A DNA stretch of 64,000 nt, from contig NZ_VRYH01000006.1 of assembly GCF_008079445.1 (NCBI RefSeq), positions 234,491-298,490 on the forward strand, written 5' to 3'. Both the position numbers and the translations under genes were made by a program. Shown one piece after another: positions 1 to 9,997 of this stretch; positions within the stretch are counted from its first letter, which is position 1; each line of letters begins with the position of its first letter. The stretch is from Aidingimonas lacisalsi (lineage in GTDB: Bacteria; Pseudomonadota; Gammaproteobacteria; Pseudomonadales; Halomonadaceae). The notes below the pieces were generated by a model, which saw only the letters and a list, made by a program, of their open reading frames with translations, did not search any database and had not been told where the DNA came from.

Positions 1-2
1 AA

Positions 3-1364
3 GCGCTGTTCGACCAAAGCGACTGGTCGGCACTGCCCGAACAGTCCGAGCCGGCATTCGAGTTGCTGGTCGACCTCTATCACGAACGTGGCTTTCACCG
101 AAAGCGTACGGCGCTGCTTGATGCCGTTCTCGAACGCGGCCCAATGTTTCTGCGTGGCGTCGCGCTGGAGCGGTTATGCCTGATGCATCTCGACAACGAT
201 GATCTGGCTGGCGCCAGGCAAGCGTTCGTGCGTGCACAACAGGCATTGCCCGACTCGCCCACGCTGGCCTATATCGAGGCCATGCTGCTGCTACACGAAG
301 GTAATGTTGAAGAGGCCAAGGAGAGGGCGCGTTTCTGGTTTCGTCGGTTGGCGCGTCAAGGTGAACTCGATCCGGAGCAGCTCGAGTTCCTGGGGGACTT
401 GGCTGACAATCCGGAAGCCACGCTGGCCGAACAAATGGTCAATGCCGAAGAGGACCTGGCGGAACCCCTGGCGGCGCTTCAGGCATTGCTGGAGGTTCTG
501 CCGACGGCGCCGCGTCTGCGATTCCACCACATCAAGGATGGTGAATACGAGTACCAGGCCAGTGAGCGAGAAGCGTCGTTACATGCCGCCTGGTTCGAAC
601 ATTTTCAGGTACGGGTCGACGAAGAGTCGGCACTGGGTTTCGAGGCGGACCCCTGGCCACATGCCGATACCTGGCTAAGGGAGCTGTGTACGCATCCGGA
701 ATGGCTGGACTCACCGCGTGTCCTGCAGGATCTGGCATTAGCGATGACCCGCCGATTCGGTAGTTTGCCTTGGATGGCGCCGAGCCTGTTCGAACCCCTG
801 GCATTGCGTCTCGAACGCTGGCTTGCCCAACTAGCCGACGATGGGGCTACGGATTTTGCCTGGGAACCGGCCGACAATGCGGTCTTGCTACGGGCCGGGC
901 TGGCGCTGGTCGTTGGCATGGAACGTGGCGCACGAGAGCACTCCCGTCGTCTGGCCGAGCACTTGCTGACGCTGGACCGCCACGACCAGCTGGGCCTGAG
1001 AGAATTGGTGCTCGATCAATTGTTGCGTGCCGATCGCAATCATCAAGCGCTGGAAGTCAGTGAGCCAACCGGCGACACGCCCCTGTTGGGAGTGATCATG
1101 GGGCGGGTTCTGGCGCTGTTTCGGCTCGAGCGGCGCGATGAGGCAAAGGAGGCGCTTGATCAAGCGATGCATATCAACCCATATGTGGTGGATATTCTCT
1201 GTGACGAGAGCGTTAAACCCGCGCCTCACACATCCAGTGAGGCGCCGGCCGCCGGCAGCCGCTCGGAGGCATGGCAGTACCGAACCCTGATGCGGGATCA
1301 GTGGGCCAATAGCCATGGAGCGTTGGACTGGTTGTCGTCACAGCGTCACGCGCGTAAGCGCTAA
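3..1364 (+). CDS. TPR-repeat protein, 5' end outside window
   Basis: The reading frame is open from the first bases of the window, so the true start lies upstream; about 453 codons are visible. The protein is mostly alpha-helical, with A/L-rich helical pairs that look like degenerate tetratricopeptide repeats, for example around residues 60-110 (GARQAFVRAQQALPDSP) and near the C-terminus (RRDEAKEALDQAMHINPY). There are no signal peptide or membrane segments in the visible part. TPR proteins usually act as protein-protein adaptors; no enzymatic motif is seen and the partner is unknown. It ends 1 nt before the convergent AmpG-like gene. Confidence 0.7.
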   Translation, partial: ALFDQSDWSALPEQSEPAFELLVDLYHERGFHRKRTALLDAVLERGPMFLRGVALERLCLMHLDNDDLAGARQAFVRAQQALPDSPTLAYIEAMLLLHEGNVEEAKERARFWFRRLARQGELDPEQLEFLGDLADNPEATLAEQMVNAEEDLAEPLAALQALLEVLPTAPRLRFHHIKDGEYEYQASEREASLHAAWFEHFQVRVDEESALGFEADPWPHADTWLRELCTHPEWLDSPRVLQDLALAMTRRFGSLPWMAPSLFEPLALRLERWLAQLADDGATDFAWEPADNAVLLRAGLALVVGMERGAREHSRRLAEHLLTLDRHDQLGLRELVLDQLLRADRNHQALEVSEPTGDTPLLGVIMGRVLALFRLERRDEAKEALDQAMHINPYVVDILCDESVKPAPHTSSEAPAAGSRSEAWQYRTLMRDQWANSHGALDWLSSQRHARKR

Positions 1365-1365
1365 C

Positions 1366-2736
1366 TCATGAAGTGCCGGCCTTGGCCGAGGATGCGGGGA
1401 GCAATTCCCGGTCACGGTGGACACGCCATGCCAGTATGATGGCCGGAATACCCAGCAGCGATGCCAGTATGAAGAATGCGACGTATCCCTGAGTATCTAC
1501 CACTATGCCTGAAAAGCCGCCGATGAACTTGCCGGGCAACGTCATCAGCGACGAAAACAGCGCATACTGCGTGGCGGTGTAGGCGCGTGACGTCAGGCTG
1601 GACAGAAAAGCGATGAAAACGGTACTGGCCAGACCATTGGAGAGATTGTCACCGACGATGGTCATCACCAGCATGGGCGTATTGGCACCGCTGACGGCCA
1701 GAAGCGCGAACAGCAGATTGGTTACGGCCACGATCCCGGCGCCCAGAATCAGTATCGGACCAATCCCATAGCGCGCGACCAGCAGGCCGCCGAGTATACC
1801 GCCGCCGATGCTCATGGCGATGCCGAAGACATTGGTCACATTGGCGATGGTGGATAGCGAGAAGCCCAGGTCGATGTAGAGTGGATTGGCCATGGCGGCC
1901 ATCGACAGGTCACTGATACGAAAGACGGCCACGAACACGAGAAGCCACAGTGCCTTGTGCCGATGACGCGTGAAGAAATCCGTGAAAGGGCAGATGATGG
2001 CCCCGATGGCCCAGGCCTGCAGGCGGCGCAGAGGCTTCGGTCTGTCCCGGCTATTGCGGATGAAAGAACGCACACGCGGTTCGTGGATGAGTTGGACCGT
2101 CAACGATGAGCGTTGCGGTTCCGGCCGCACCAGAGCCGTGAGCGCCCCGACTCCGACCAGGGCCGCCATGCTTAGATAGGCTACCTCCCACGAGACCAGG
2201 TCCGCGATGTAGAGTGCCCCGGCTCCGGCGGCCAACAGCCCGCTACGGTAGCCAATGATATAGGTCGATGCCATGGCAGCCTGGACATCGTCTTCCGCCG
2301 ACTCGATCCGGAAGGCATCGATGGTGATGTCTTGTGTCGCAGAGCCGAAGGCGACCAGCAAGGCGAAGATAGCGACCAGCGTCAGATTCAAGTGGGCCTC
2401 GAGACTCGAGAGGCCGATCAGGCCGGCAGCGATCATGGCCTGGGCGCACAGCATCCAGCCGCGCCTTTGCCCGAAAACGCGGGTCATGATCGGTAGCGCC
2501 AGACGGTCGACCACGGGGGCCCAGAAAAACTTGATCGAGTAGAGAATGCCGATCCAGGAGAAAAAACCGATGGCGGCGACTTCTACATCGCTGCTGCGCA
2601 GCCAGGCCGATAGGGTGGAGAATACCAACAGGAAGGGAAGACCGGCCGAGAATCCCAGAAAGAGCATGGTGATGACGGGGGGGCGCAAGTAGATGACCAA
2701 TGCTTCACGCCAACTTCGTTGGGCAGTAGGCCTCAT
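1366..2736 (-). CDS. ampG: AmpG-family MFS permease (muropeptide transporter type)
   Basis: 456 aa, polytopic inner-membrane protein of the major facilitator superfamily. The N-terminal region (MLFLGFSAGLPFLLVFSTLSAWL followed by FSWIGILYSIKFFWAPVVD, abridged here) is characteristic of the AmpG group, which imports anhydro-muropeptides for cell-wall recycling and AmpC induction in enterobacteria and pseudomonads. The family call comes from those N-terminal motifs and the 12-14 TM length; the substrate is inferred from the family. There is no neighbouring ampD/ampR to confirm a recycling role. It is divergent from rfaH, with about 150 bp between the starts, and convergent with the TPR gene. 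Confidence 0.8.
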   Translation of the reverse strand: MRPTAQRSWREALVIYLRPPVITMLFLGFSAGLPFLLVFSTLSAWLRSSDVEVAAIGFFSWIGILYSIKFFWAPVVDRLALPIMTRVFGQRRGWMLCAQAMIAAGLIGLSSLEAHLNLTLVAIFALLVAFGSATQDITIDAFRIESAEDDVQAAMASTYIIGYRSGLLAAGAGALYIADLVSWEVAYLSMAALVGVGALTALVRPEPQRSSLTVQLIHEPRVRSFIRNSRDRPKPLRRLQAWAIGAIICPFTDFFTRHRHKALWLLVFVAVFRISDLSMAAMANPLYIDLGFSLSTIANVTNVFGIAMSIGGGILGGLLVARYGIGPILILGAGIVAVTNLLFALLAVSGANTPMLVMTIVGDNLSNGLASTVFIAFLSSLTSRAYTATQYALFSSLMTLPGKFIGGFSGIVVDTQGYVAFFILASLLGIPAIILAWRVHRDRELLPASSAKAGTS

Positions 2737-2889
2737 AAAGAAACTCCCGAGTCTGAAGACGGAGGCAAGCGCACACCGGCGCGAGGCAATGGTAAACTAG
2801 CCAGATAGCGCTTGATAGCTTGTCTGCAACATCAATCTCTTGCCCCATCTGTGCCGGGGCCCATGGATCGACAGTGGAGAAACGGCATC

Positions 2890-3423
2890 ATGCACGACCC
2901 TGAAACGAGTGTGTCCGAAGCCGATGCACGCCCCCGTTGGTATGTCATTCAATGCAAAGGTGGAGAATCCTTCCGTGCCACGGAGCACCTCGATAATCAG
3001 GGGTATGACGTTTTCCATCCGGTATTGGAAGTGCAGAAGAAACGCCGACAGAAACTGACATGGATTGCCGAGCCGCTGTTTCCGTACTACCTGTTCATCC
3101 GCCTGGACAGATTGGCCAGCAATTGGCGACCGATTCGTTCCACGCGCGGCGTGTTGAAACTCTTGACGTTCGGTGACGAGCCGCTAGCGGTGGATGATGC
3201 CTTGGTCGACATGCTACGCGAACATCCGGCGGGAACCTGGGGCGAAGATGCCAACGTCTATTTCCGTGCCGGTGATGCCGTGGAAATCACGGAAGGGCCA
3301 TTCCGGGATCTGCAGGCGGTGTTTCAGTCGCAGAAGGGGGAAGAGCGCGCGATCGTGCTACTCAACATGCTCCACAAGCAGCAGCGCCTGGAAATGCCCA
3401 TTTCTCAGTTACGGCGACGATGA
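2890..3423 (+). CDS. rfaH: Transcription/translation antiterminator RfaH
   Basis: 177 aa NusG paralogue. The N-terminal NGN domain begins with the diagnostic PRWYVIQCKGGESFRATEHL and continues with LFPYYLFIRLD. The C-terminal KOW domain (about residues 125-177) contains AGDAVEITEGPFRDLQAVFQ. RfaH binds RNA polymerase at ops elements and suppresses termination in long envelope, LPS or virulence operons; the NGN plus KOW length fits. I chose the ATG at 2890, preceded by GTGGAGA, over the upstream in-frame TTG at 2812 and ATG at 2863, because homology begins only just before PRWYVI. A strong terminator follows at 3549-3573. Confidence 0.9.
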   Translation: MHDPETSVSEADARPRWYVIQCKGGESFRATEHLDNQGYDVFHPVLEVQKKRRQKLTWIAEPLFPYYLFIRLDRLASNWRPIRSTRGVLKLLTFGDEPLAVDDALVDMLREHPAGTWGEDANVYFRAGDAVEITEGPFRDLQAVFQSQKGEERAIVLLNMLHKQQRLEMPISQLRRR

Positions 3424-3491
3424 AGGAGTACGACTTCTCGCACTCTTGATGCAGATCAACGCGGCGTCTTCCGTCGTGTCGTAGAGTGCGA

Positions 3492-3517
3492 ACTGGACAT
3501 AGCCTAATGTGTCCAGT
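3492..3517 (+). other. Small hairpin downstream of rfaH
   Basis: ACTGGACA at 3492-3499 and TGTCCAGT at 3510-3517 form a perfect 8-bp inverted repeat with a 10-nt loop. It lacks a T-run, so it is not a canonical terminator on its own. It sits between the rfaH stop and the main terminator and may protect the 3' end of the message. Confidence 0.4.
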
Positions 3518-3548
3518 GTTGTCAGGGGAGGGGGCAATGCCCCGTTTC

Positions 3549-3573
3549 GCCGGCCTTTCGGGGCCGGTTTTTT
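3549..3573 (+). terminator. Rho-independent terminator after rfaH
   Basis: CCGGCC (3550-3555) pairs with GGCCGG (3562-3567), and six T residues (3568-3573) follow directly on the + strand. It ends the rfaH transcript just before the stop of the convergent c-di-GMP gene. Confidence 0.85.
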
Positions 3574-3598
3574 CGTGTCCGGGAGATGGCACGGGGAG

Positions 3599-5629
3599 CT
3601 ACTCTGTCAGGCGGTTGGTCAATCGTTCCTGAAAGGCAGCGATCGATTCGGGCCGGGCCAGGTAGTAGCCTTGAATGAGATCGACATGGTATGTCTCGAG
3701 AAATTCCAACTGACACGGTTTTTCCACGCCCTCGGCGACGAGGTGTAGCCCTAGTGCCTTGCCCATGGCGATAATCGAGCGCGCCAGGGGAACGTCATCC
3801 TGTTGTTGCAGCGGGTCGATGAAGACCTTGTCGAGCTTGATCTCATCGACTTGAAACTCCTGCAAATAGCGAAGTGATGAATACCCCGTGCCGAAATCGT
3901 CGAGCGAAAGCTTGATCCCCAGACGACGTAGGGCCTGGAGTTTATTGGCGACTCCTGGTGTCACCAGAAGTGATTCGACCACCTCGAGCACGAGACGTTG
4001 AGGGGCCAATTGATACTCCTGCAGTAGTGAGGCGGTGCGGGCCGCGAAATCATCGTCGCGGAGTTGATGGACCGACACATTGACGGAAAGCCGCATTGCA
4101 CTGTGCTTGAGAGGACCGGCTAGTAATATGGCGGCTTGTTCCAGCACCCAATAGCCGATGGGTCGAATCAGGCCGGAGCGCTCTGCAACACCGATGAAGT
4201 CCCCGGGAGACAACAAGCCTTGTCGTGGATGCTGCCAGCGTATCAGCGCCTCGGCGCCTCTCAGCTCGCCGTGCACATTGAACTGCGGTTGCAGATAAAG
4301 GCGAAATTGAGCGTCGTTGAGCGCATCGCGTAACTCCCGTTCGAGACGATTGTGTTCGCGTTGCCATTCGCTCAACTCGCTATTGTAGAACGCCAGAAAA
4401 TGGCGTGTGTCGGCACGTGCTTTCTTGAGCGCCAATTCGGCACGTTGCAGTAACTGGTCGGTATTGCGTGAGTCGTCGGGATAACTGGCAATGCCCATGG
4501 CGAACTGCAGGCTGACAGGATGCCTATCGCCGACCCAACTGTGGGCATTGAGTGTGGTGAGAAGGTCGATGCCCGATGTCTGTAGATGACTACGGGATTT
4601 AGCCGGTATCAGGATGACGATGCGGTTGGATGGCAGCCGCGCCATTTCGAGAGACGAGCCACACTGATGGACCCACCGGCGGAGCTCGGTCGCGACTTGA
4701 TACAATGCTTCGTCGCCCGCTGGTTGACCAAGGGTCTCGTTGACATGGCTGAGACCGCCAATGCGGAGCACGCCAAGATGGAAACTGCCCTTCGACAGGT
4801 AATGTTCCAGACTGGCATCGAGGCCTCGCAATGTCGGTAAATGGGTGACTTCGTCGTAGTGTATCTGGCGATACAGGTCGCGTTCCGCCGCCTGACGGCG
4901 CAGTGATTCGGAAAATTGGGACAGTAGACCGGACACCGCCATCAAGCAGCTGACATCCTCGGCACGCCATTGCCTTGGCTGCTGGGACTCACAGCAGAGG
5001 ATGCCGCGTAACTCGCCGCCGACGAAAATGCCCACGTCGAGCATGGAAGCGATGCCGAATGTCTGTAGGTAGTGCGAGAGTTCCTGCAGTCTGGGATCCT
5101 TGGGAGCATCGTCGGCTGTCAGGCTTGGCGCATTCTGCAACGCCTGCATGTAGTCGGAAATCTGGCGTGTATCGAGAGACTCGCCAATCAGTTTCGGGGT
5201 CAGGCTGGCATGACAGCTCATGACGTTACTGCCTTCATCGAGCAGCCAGATGCTGAGGGATTCGGCATCGACGAGCTGTGAGGTCGATTGCAGGAGAACA
5301 TTGAAAAAGTGGGTTTCGCTGACGTTTTGTTGATGCAGTTCGCGTAATTCTCGCCAGGCTTGCTGCTGGTCCGCCAGACGTTGCTGGGTATCCAGCATCT
5401 CGTTGATGATGGCTAGTCCAGCTTGTGACTGACGGGAGAAACGCTTAAAGGACCATGCGCTTAACCCACCGATCAGGAGTAGGGGGATGAGTAGCAGCCA
5501 CGGCCATCGTGTCCACAAGGCGACGAGGATCAGTACAATAGCGACCGATGATATGCCATACCACCAATATCCGTGGCGCCGATAGCGATGGCTCATCGAG
5601 CGCCACTTGTCCATGACCGAGCGACTCAT
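3599..5629 (-). CDS. Membrane GAF-GGDEF-EAL protein, probable c-di-GMP phosphodiesterase
   Basis: 676 aa. Two hydrophobic segments near residues 22-62 anchor it in the inner membrane, a GAF-like sensor domain follows (about 110-240), then GGDEF (about 255-410) and EAL (about 425-670). The GGDEF signature is lost: the expected site reads ARLPSNRIVILIP, so cyclase activity is unlikely. The EAL domain keeps its catalytic set: EALIRW, SVNVS, DDFGTGYSSL, IKLDK, VAEGVE and IQGYYLARP. By family knowledge it should hydrolyse c-di-GMP, with the GGDEF domain possibly acting as a GTP-sensing regulator. The ATG at 5629 is used; a second in-frame Met is five codons in. It is convergent with rfaH. Confidence 0.85.
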   Translation of the reverse strand: MSRSVMDKWRSMSHRYRRHGYWWYGISSVAIVLILVALWTRWPWLLLIPLLLIGGLSAWSFKRFSRQSQAGLAIINEMLDTQQRLADQQQAWRELRELHQQNVSETHFFNVLLQSTSQLVDAESLSIWLLDEGSNVMSCHASLTPKLIGESLDTRQISDYMQALQNAPSLTADDAPKDPRLQELSHYLQTFGIASMLDVGIFVGGELRGILCCESQQPRQWRAEDVSCLMAVSGLLSQFSESLRRQAAERDLYRQIHYDEVTHLPTLRGLDASLEHYLSKGSFHLGVLRIGGLSHVNETLGQPAGDEALYQVATELRRWVHQCGSSLEMARLPSNRIVILIPAKSRSHLQTSGIDLLTTLNAHSWVGDRHPVSLQFAMGIASYPDDSRNTDQLLQRAELALKKARADTRHFLAFYNSELSEWQREHNRLERELRDALNDAQFRLYLQPQFNVHGELRGAEALIRWQHPRQGLLSPGDFIGVAERSGLIRPIGYWVLEQAAILLAGPLKHSAMRLSVNVSVHQLRDDDFAARTASLLQEYQLAPQRLVLEVVESLLVTPGVANKLQALRRLGIKLSLDDFGTGYSSLRYLQEFQVDEIKLDKVFIDPLQQQDDVPLARSIIAMGKALGLHLVAEGVEKPCQLEFLETYHVDLIQGYYLARPESIAAFQERLTNRLTE

Positions 5630-5771
5630 GTCCGGCTGTTAGTCCCTGAATGGAATACGGCATTGTGCAGTATCGATCATTCTAGCCGGGCGGACACCAT
5701 CAGTCATGGGCAAAATTGCGTGCGTATCAACGCTGCGAGCCAGGAGAGTCGAGGGTACCTTCGCGTGGCCG

Positions 5772-7493
5772 TCAGCGCTTCAACGCGTTACGCAGGAATT
5801 CGACGATGGAGTCAGCCGGAACCATGGTGGCATCGCTATCGCGACGTCCCTTGTACTCGAGCTCACCCTTGTCGAGACTGCGCTCTCCTATCACGAGGCG
5901 GTGGGGAATACCGATCAATTCCTGGTCGGCAAATTTGACGCCGGGACGGGTATCGCGATCATCGAGCAGGACATCGATTCCCTGGGCCTGCAATTCCTCG
6001 TAGAGACGTTCCGCAGTCTCGCGAACACGTTCGGATTTGTGGGCATTCATCGGTACCAGCATCACTTCGAAAGGCGCGATGGCGTCGGGCCAGATGATCC
6101 CTTTCTCGTCGTGACTCTGCTCGATGGCAGCGGCGACCACACGGGTCACGCCGATACCGTAGCAGCCCATCAACAGCGGCACGGCCTTGCCGTTGTCGTC
6201 GAGCACGGTCGCGTTCATGGCCGTCGAGTACTTTGTACCCAACTGGAAAACGTGGCCGACTTCGATGCCGCGGGCGATGGCCAGTGTGCCCTTGCCGTCG
6301 GGCGAGGGGTCGCCTTCGATGACGTTGCGCAGGTCGGCCACCTTGGGCAGGTCGACATCACGCTCCCAGTTGATACCAAAATAGTGCTTGCCGTCGGTGT
6401 TGGCGCCGGCACCGAAATCGCTCATCAATGCCACACTGCGGTCGATGATGATCGGCAGGTTCAGCCCGACCGGGCCCAGTGAGCCCGGGCCGGCACCCAC
6501 GGCGGCGCGAATCTCTTCCTCGCTGGCCATGGTCAGTGGTGCCGCGACCTCGGGAAGGTTCTCGGCCTTGACCTCATTGAGTTCATGATCGCCACGCACC
6601 AGCAAGGCGACGAGATTCTCGTCGCTGCCGTGGGCAATCAGGGTCTTGATGGTTTTCTCGATGGGCAGGCCGTGTTGCTCGACCAGCGTCGCGATCGTTC
6701 TGGCATTGGGTGTATCGACCAACCGAAGCGCCTCTTGAGGCGTTGGCCGTTCGGGCGTTTCACTCAGCGGCGCCGGCAATGCTTCCGCCTTTTCGATATT
6801 GGCGGCATAGCCGGACTCGGTGGAGAAGACCACTTCGTCCTCGCCGGAATCGGCGAGCACCTGAAATTCGTGGGAGCCGGTACCGCCAATGTCCCCGTTA
6901 TCGGCCTCGACGGCCCGGAAATCCAGACCCAGGCGTGTGAAGATGCGGACATACGCATCGTACATCGCTTCGTAGGAACGCTGGAGGCCGGCCTGGTCGA
7001 CGTCGAAGGAGTAGGCGTCCTTCATGATGAACTCACGGGCACGCATCACGCCGAAACGGGGGCGCGTTTCATCACGAAACTTGGTCTGAATCTGATAGAA
7101 GTTGGTCGGCAGTTGCCGGTAGGAACGGATCTCGTTACGGACCAGATCGGTGATCACTTCTTCGTGGGTTGGCCCATAGCAGAAGTCACGATCGTGACGG
7201 TCGCGGATTCGCAGCAGCAAGTTACCGTACTGGTCCCAACGGCCGGACTCCTGCCACAGCTCGGCGGGCTGAATCGCCGGCATCAGGACTTCCTGGGCCC
7301 CGGCACGATCCATCTCTTCGCGGACGATGGTTTCGACCTTACGGAGGGTGCGTAGTCCCAGTGGCAACCAGGTATACAAGCCTGCTGTCAGGCGGCGAAT
7401 CATGCCTGAACGCAACATGAGCTGGTGGCTGACGATATCGGCGTCAGCAGGCGTTTCCTTCAAGGTGGCTATCAGCAATTGACTGGCGCGCAT
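5772..7493 (-). CDS. proS: Prolyl-tRNA synthetase
   Basis: 573 aa, matching the bacterial-type ProS of E. coli (about 572 aa). It charges tRNA-Pro. Class-II motif 1 is present near residue 35-60 and motif 2 in the [21 protein letters not shown] region (abridged). The central insertion (editing/YbaK-like) domain spans roughly 225-380, with [11 protein letters not shown], and is followed by motif 3 ([17 protein letters not shown]). The start is the Met of [13 protein letters not shown] at 7493, which has AGGAAGGA about 12 nt upstream; the longer frame to 7547 adds 18 residues not expected for the family. It is transcribed as a single leftward gene between the c-di-GMP gene and the GNAT gene. 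Confidence 0.95.
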   Translation of the reverse strand: MRASQLLIATLKETPADADIVSHQLMLRSGMIRRLTAGLYTWLPLGLRTLRKVETIVREEMDRAGAQEVLMPAIQPAELWQESGRWDQYGNLLLRIRDRHDRDFCYGPTHEEVITDLVRNEIRSYRQLPTNFYQIQTKFRDETRPRFGVMRAREFIMKDAYSFDVDQAGLQRSYEAMYDAYVRIFTRLGLDFRAVEADNGDIGGTGSHEFQVLADSGEDEVVFSTESGYAANIEKAEALPAPLSETPERPTPQEALRLVDTPNARTIATLVEQHGLPIEKTIKTLIAHGSDENLVALLVRGDHELNEVKAENLPEVAAPLTMASEEEIRAAVGAGPGSLGPVGLNLPIIIDRSVALMSDFGAGANTDGKHYFGINWERDVDLPKVADLRNVIEGDPSPDGKGTLAIARGIEVGHVFQLGTKYSTAMNATVLDDNGKAVPLLMGCYGIGVTRVVAAAIEQSHDEKGIIWPDAIAPFEVMLVPMNAHKSERVRETAERLYEELQAQGIDVLLDDRDTRPGVKFADQELIGIPHRLVIGERSLDKGELEYKGRRDSDATMVPADSIVEFLRNALKR

Positions 7494-7625
7494 GGGTCCG
7501 GCGTTTCCTTCCTGAATTCGGTCGACGTTAGACGCAAGCGCCTCCATGGGCGCCGACGCATGGTACTTGCCCTCGATTGTACGGCAACCCCTCGTCGTGG
7601 AAAACGCCCAGGGTAAGCTTCCTTG

Positions 7626-8228
7626 TCACGGTGACTGTGGGGCCAGTCGCTTTAGCCAGAACACCATGGGCTTGTCGGTTTCGTGATCCTCGCCGATGTC
7701 CTTCCAGTGGAAGGTCGTATGCAGTTCGGGCACCTGGCGGTAGCCCTGGGCTTCCCAGAAGCCATTCAATGGCTGGTAGTCGGCAGGGCGTAGCGGATGA
7801 TCGGCAGGTCGCTCCACGGCACAGAAGGCGACGGTATCGAAACCGTGTGCTCGTGCATGTGTCTCGCGCTCGCGCATGAAGGCCTTGCCGATGCCCTGGC
7901 CACGATATCGGGAGCGCAGTACCGACTCACCGTAGTAGAAAATGCGTGAAATATCGTAGCCCGCCTGTTCGAAAGGTGCGCGGAATTCCTCGATATCCTC
8001 GCGTAACGGCATGCCGGTGGCGGCCCCCACCACGCGGTCCGCATCCAGTGCCAGGACGAACAGGCTGTCGGGGCAGGTCGCATAACGATTCAGATAGTCC
8101 GCTTCATACTCGAAATCGCCGTCGTAGAGATAGGGGAAATCGCGAAACACATCGATACGCAGCCGTGCCAGATCATCGAGATAGGGGGTAATGGCTTGCC
8201 CCTGGCAAGTCGTGAGACGAATGGACAT
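7626..8228 (-). CDS. GNAT-family N-acetyltransferase
   Basis: 200 aa. The acetyl-CoA binding signature RSRYRGQGIGKAFMRERETHA (R/Q-x-x-G-x-G/A) lies at about residues 105-125, preceded by VVGAATGMPL in beta-strand 4 and followed by the typical C-terminal GFWEAQGYRQ. The substrate cannot be predicted. The start at 8228 (MSIRLTT) is favoured because GGGGAG lies 8 nt upstream; the ORF extends 6 codons further. It lies between proS and acdR on the same strand, with no evidence of an operon. Confidence 0.8.
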   Translation of the reverse strand: MSIRLTTCQGQAITPYLDDLARLRIDVFRDFPYLYDGDFEYEADYLNRYATCPDSLFVLALDADRVVGAATGMPLREDIEEFRAPFEQAGYDISRIFYYGESVLRSRYRGQGIGKAFMRERETHARAHGFDTVAFCAVERPADHPLRPADYQPLNGFWEAQGYRQVPELHTTFHWKDIGEDHETDKPMVFWLKRLAPQSP

Positions 8229-8329
8229 GAGTGTGACTCCCCGCAACGCCGGTGACGATTATCGGCACCCTAGCAATGTTGCCGGAACGCGCCAAGCACA
8301 GGCACGACAGCCGCGTTGGTGGGGGCGAC

Positions 8330-8806
8330 TCATAACGGAATTTGATGGCTCGAAACGACCTGACGCAGACCGATGAACGAGCGAATCTGGCGCACGCCGG
8401 GCAGGTAGAGCAGCTGCTCCGCGTGCAGCTTGTTGAAGCTCTGATTGTCGCGCGTCCTGACCAGCATGAAATAGTCGAATTCACCGGTGACCACATGGCA
8501 CTCCATGCAGCCGGAGACTCGCTGTGCCGCCGTTTCGAAATCCGAGAACGAGGTCGGGGTCGAGCGATCGAGTACCACGCCGATCAGTACGACCATCCCG
8601 GCATTCAGCCTGTCGGGGTTGAGATGGGCCACGATGCCATCGATCAATCCGTATTGCTTGAGTCGGTCGACGCGTCTCGAACAGGCCGGGGGGCTCAAAT
8701 TGACCGCTTCCGCCAATGCCACATTCGAGATCGAGGCATCTCGTTGCAGTTCGCGGAGAATGGCCTTGTCGATACGGTCGAGATCCTGGGTGGTCAGGGA
8801 TGTCAT
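8330..8806 (-). CDS. acdR: Lrp/AsnC-family regulator, probable AcdR
   Basis: 158 aa. The N-terminal helix-turn-helix (DRIDKAILRELQRDASISN, then LAEAVNLSPPACSRRVDRLK) and the C-terminal RAM/effector domain (TGEFDYFMLVRTRD) make it an Lrp-type activator. It is transcribed divergently from an ACC deaminase gene, the arrangement known for acdR-acdS in plant-associated proteobacteria, where AcdR activates acdS in response to ACC. Function is therefore inferred from family plus position. The 169-bp spacer between the two starts should contain its binding sites. Confidence 0.85.
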   Translation of the reverse strand: MTSLTTQDLDRIDKAILRELQRDASISNVALAEAVNLSPPACSRRVDRLKQYGLIDGIVAHLNPDRLNAGMVVLIGVVLDRSTPTSFSDFETAAQRVSGCMECHVVTGEFDYFMLVRTRDNQSFNKLHAEQLLYLPGVRQIRSFIGLRQVVSSHQIPL

Positions 8807-8975
8807 GTCAAAACCGTAAGATGTTTCATTTCTCGAAGCGGCTGTTCTGCGTAAAAAAAGATCGTGATTTTCCCACTTAATGCGTCATTAGATAATGATT
8901 CGTAGGAAAAACGCAATCCTGTTAGTTCGACCTTTGGATAACATGAGGGGAGTCCCATTCAAGGAGAGCAGTGAT
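8807..8975. promoter_or_regulatory. acdR-acdS divergent control region
   Basis: 169-bp, relatively A+T-rich spacer between the divergent starts. It carries an A-tract (8854-8860) and TAATGCGTCATTAGATAATG near 8878-8897, a T/A-rich stretch with partial dyad symmetry suitable for an Lrp-type dimer. The role as AcdR operator is inferred from gene order; no exact site can be proved by eye. Confidence 0.4.
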
Positions 8976-9992
8976 ATGAATCTGGCGCAGTTTCCCCGTC
9001 ATCCTTTGACTTTCGGTCCCTCGCCGATCACGCGGTTGAACCGGCTGACGGATCATCTGGGCGGAAACGTCGAGATCTATGCCAAGCGTGAGGATTGCAA
9101 CAGTGGACTCGCCTTCGGCGGTAACAAGACACGCAAGCTCGAATACCTGATTCCTCAGGCCATTGAAGAGGGGTGCGATACGCTGGTATCTGTCGGTGGC
9201 TTGCAGTCCAACCAGACCCGCCAGGTAGCGGCCGTGGCGGCGCACCTGGGGATGAAGTGCGTCCTCGTGCAGGAAGATTGGGTCAACTACCACGATTCGA
9301 TCTATGACCGCGTCGGTAACATCGAACTCTCTCGCATCATGGGAGCGGATGTGCGTCTGGAAGACGCCGGTTTCGATATCGGCATTCGACCGAGCTGGCA
9401 AAGTGCGTTGGAAGATGTGGAGCGTCGAGGCGGCAAGCCGTTCGCGATTCCCGCCGGCTGCTCCGAGCACCCATTGGGAGGCTTGGGCTTCGTCGGCTTT
9501 GCCGAGGAGGTGCGTCAGCAGGAGCGTGAACTGGGCTTCGTGTTCGATTATGTCGTGGTATGTTCCGTGACCGGTAGTACCCAGGCTGGGATGGTCGTCG
9601 GGTTTGCGGCCGATGGCCGGGCCGATCGAGTGATCGGTATCGATGCCTCCGCCAAGCCCGGGCAGACCCGCGAGCAGATCACACGGATCGCTCGTAATAC
9701 GGCGTCGCTCGTCGAACTGGATCGCTCCATCGCCGACGATGACGTGGTGCTGGATACCCGTTATGGTGGCCCCGAATACGGTGTGCCGAACGAGGGGACC
9801 CTGGAAGCGATACGTCTGTGCGGCAGGCTGGAAGGCGTACTGACCGATCCCGTCTACGAAGGGAAGTCGATGCATGGTTTGATCGACAAGATCCGTCATG
9901 GAGAATTTCCTGACGGCGCGCGCGTGCTGTATGCGCATCTGGGTGGCGCTCCGGCGCTCAGTGCCTATGCGGCGTTGTTCAAGAACGGATGA
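8976..9992 (+). CDS. acdS: 1-aminocyclopropane-1-carboxylate (ACC) deaminase
   Basis: 338 aa, the standard AcdS length. This PLP enzyme converts ACC to 2-oxobutyrate and ammonia. The PLP lysine is K51 ([15 protein letters not shown]) and S78 lies in [11 protein letters not shown]. The residues that separate true ACC deaminases from the related D-cysteine desulfhydrases are present: Y294 and E295 in DPVYEGKSM, and L322 in [12 protein letters not shown]. The start at 8976 has AAGGAGAG upstream; the frame continues to 8895 but without family similarity. It is divergent from acdR. It gives the cell nitrogen and carbon from ACC and, in plant associates, lowers host ethylene. Confidence 0.95.
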   Translation: MNLAQFPRHPLTFGPSPITRLNRLTDHLGGNVEIYAKREDCNSGLAFGGNKTRKLEYLIPQAIEEGCDTLVSVGGLQSNQTRQVAAVAAHLGMKCVLVQEDWVNYHDSIYDRVGNIELSRIMGADVRLEDAGFDIGIRPSWQSALEDVERRGGKPFAIPAGCSEHPLGGLGFVGFAEEVRQQERELGFVFDYVVVCSVTGSTQAGMVVGFAADGRADRVIGIDASAKPGQTREQITRIARNTASLVELDRSIADDDVVLDTRYGGPEYGVPNEGTLEAIRLCGRLEGVLTDPVYEGKSMHGLIDKIRHGEFPDGARVLYAHLGGAPALSAYAALFKNG

Positions 9993-9997
9993 ACGAC

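Noticed and set aside
8922..9938. 338-codon open frame antisense to acdS
   Set aside because: It mirrors the acdS gene, has no RBS or domain, and is explained by the G+C-rich codon bias of acdS.
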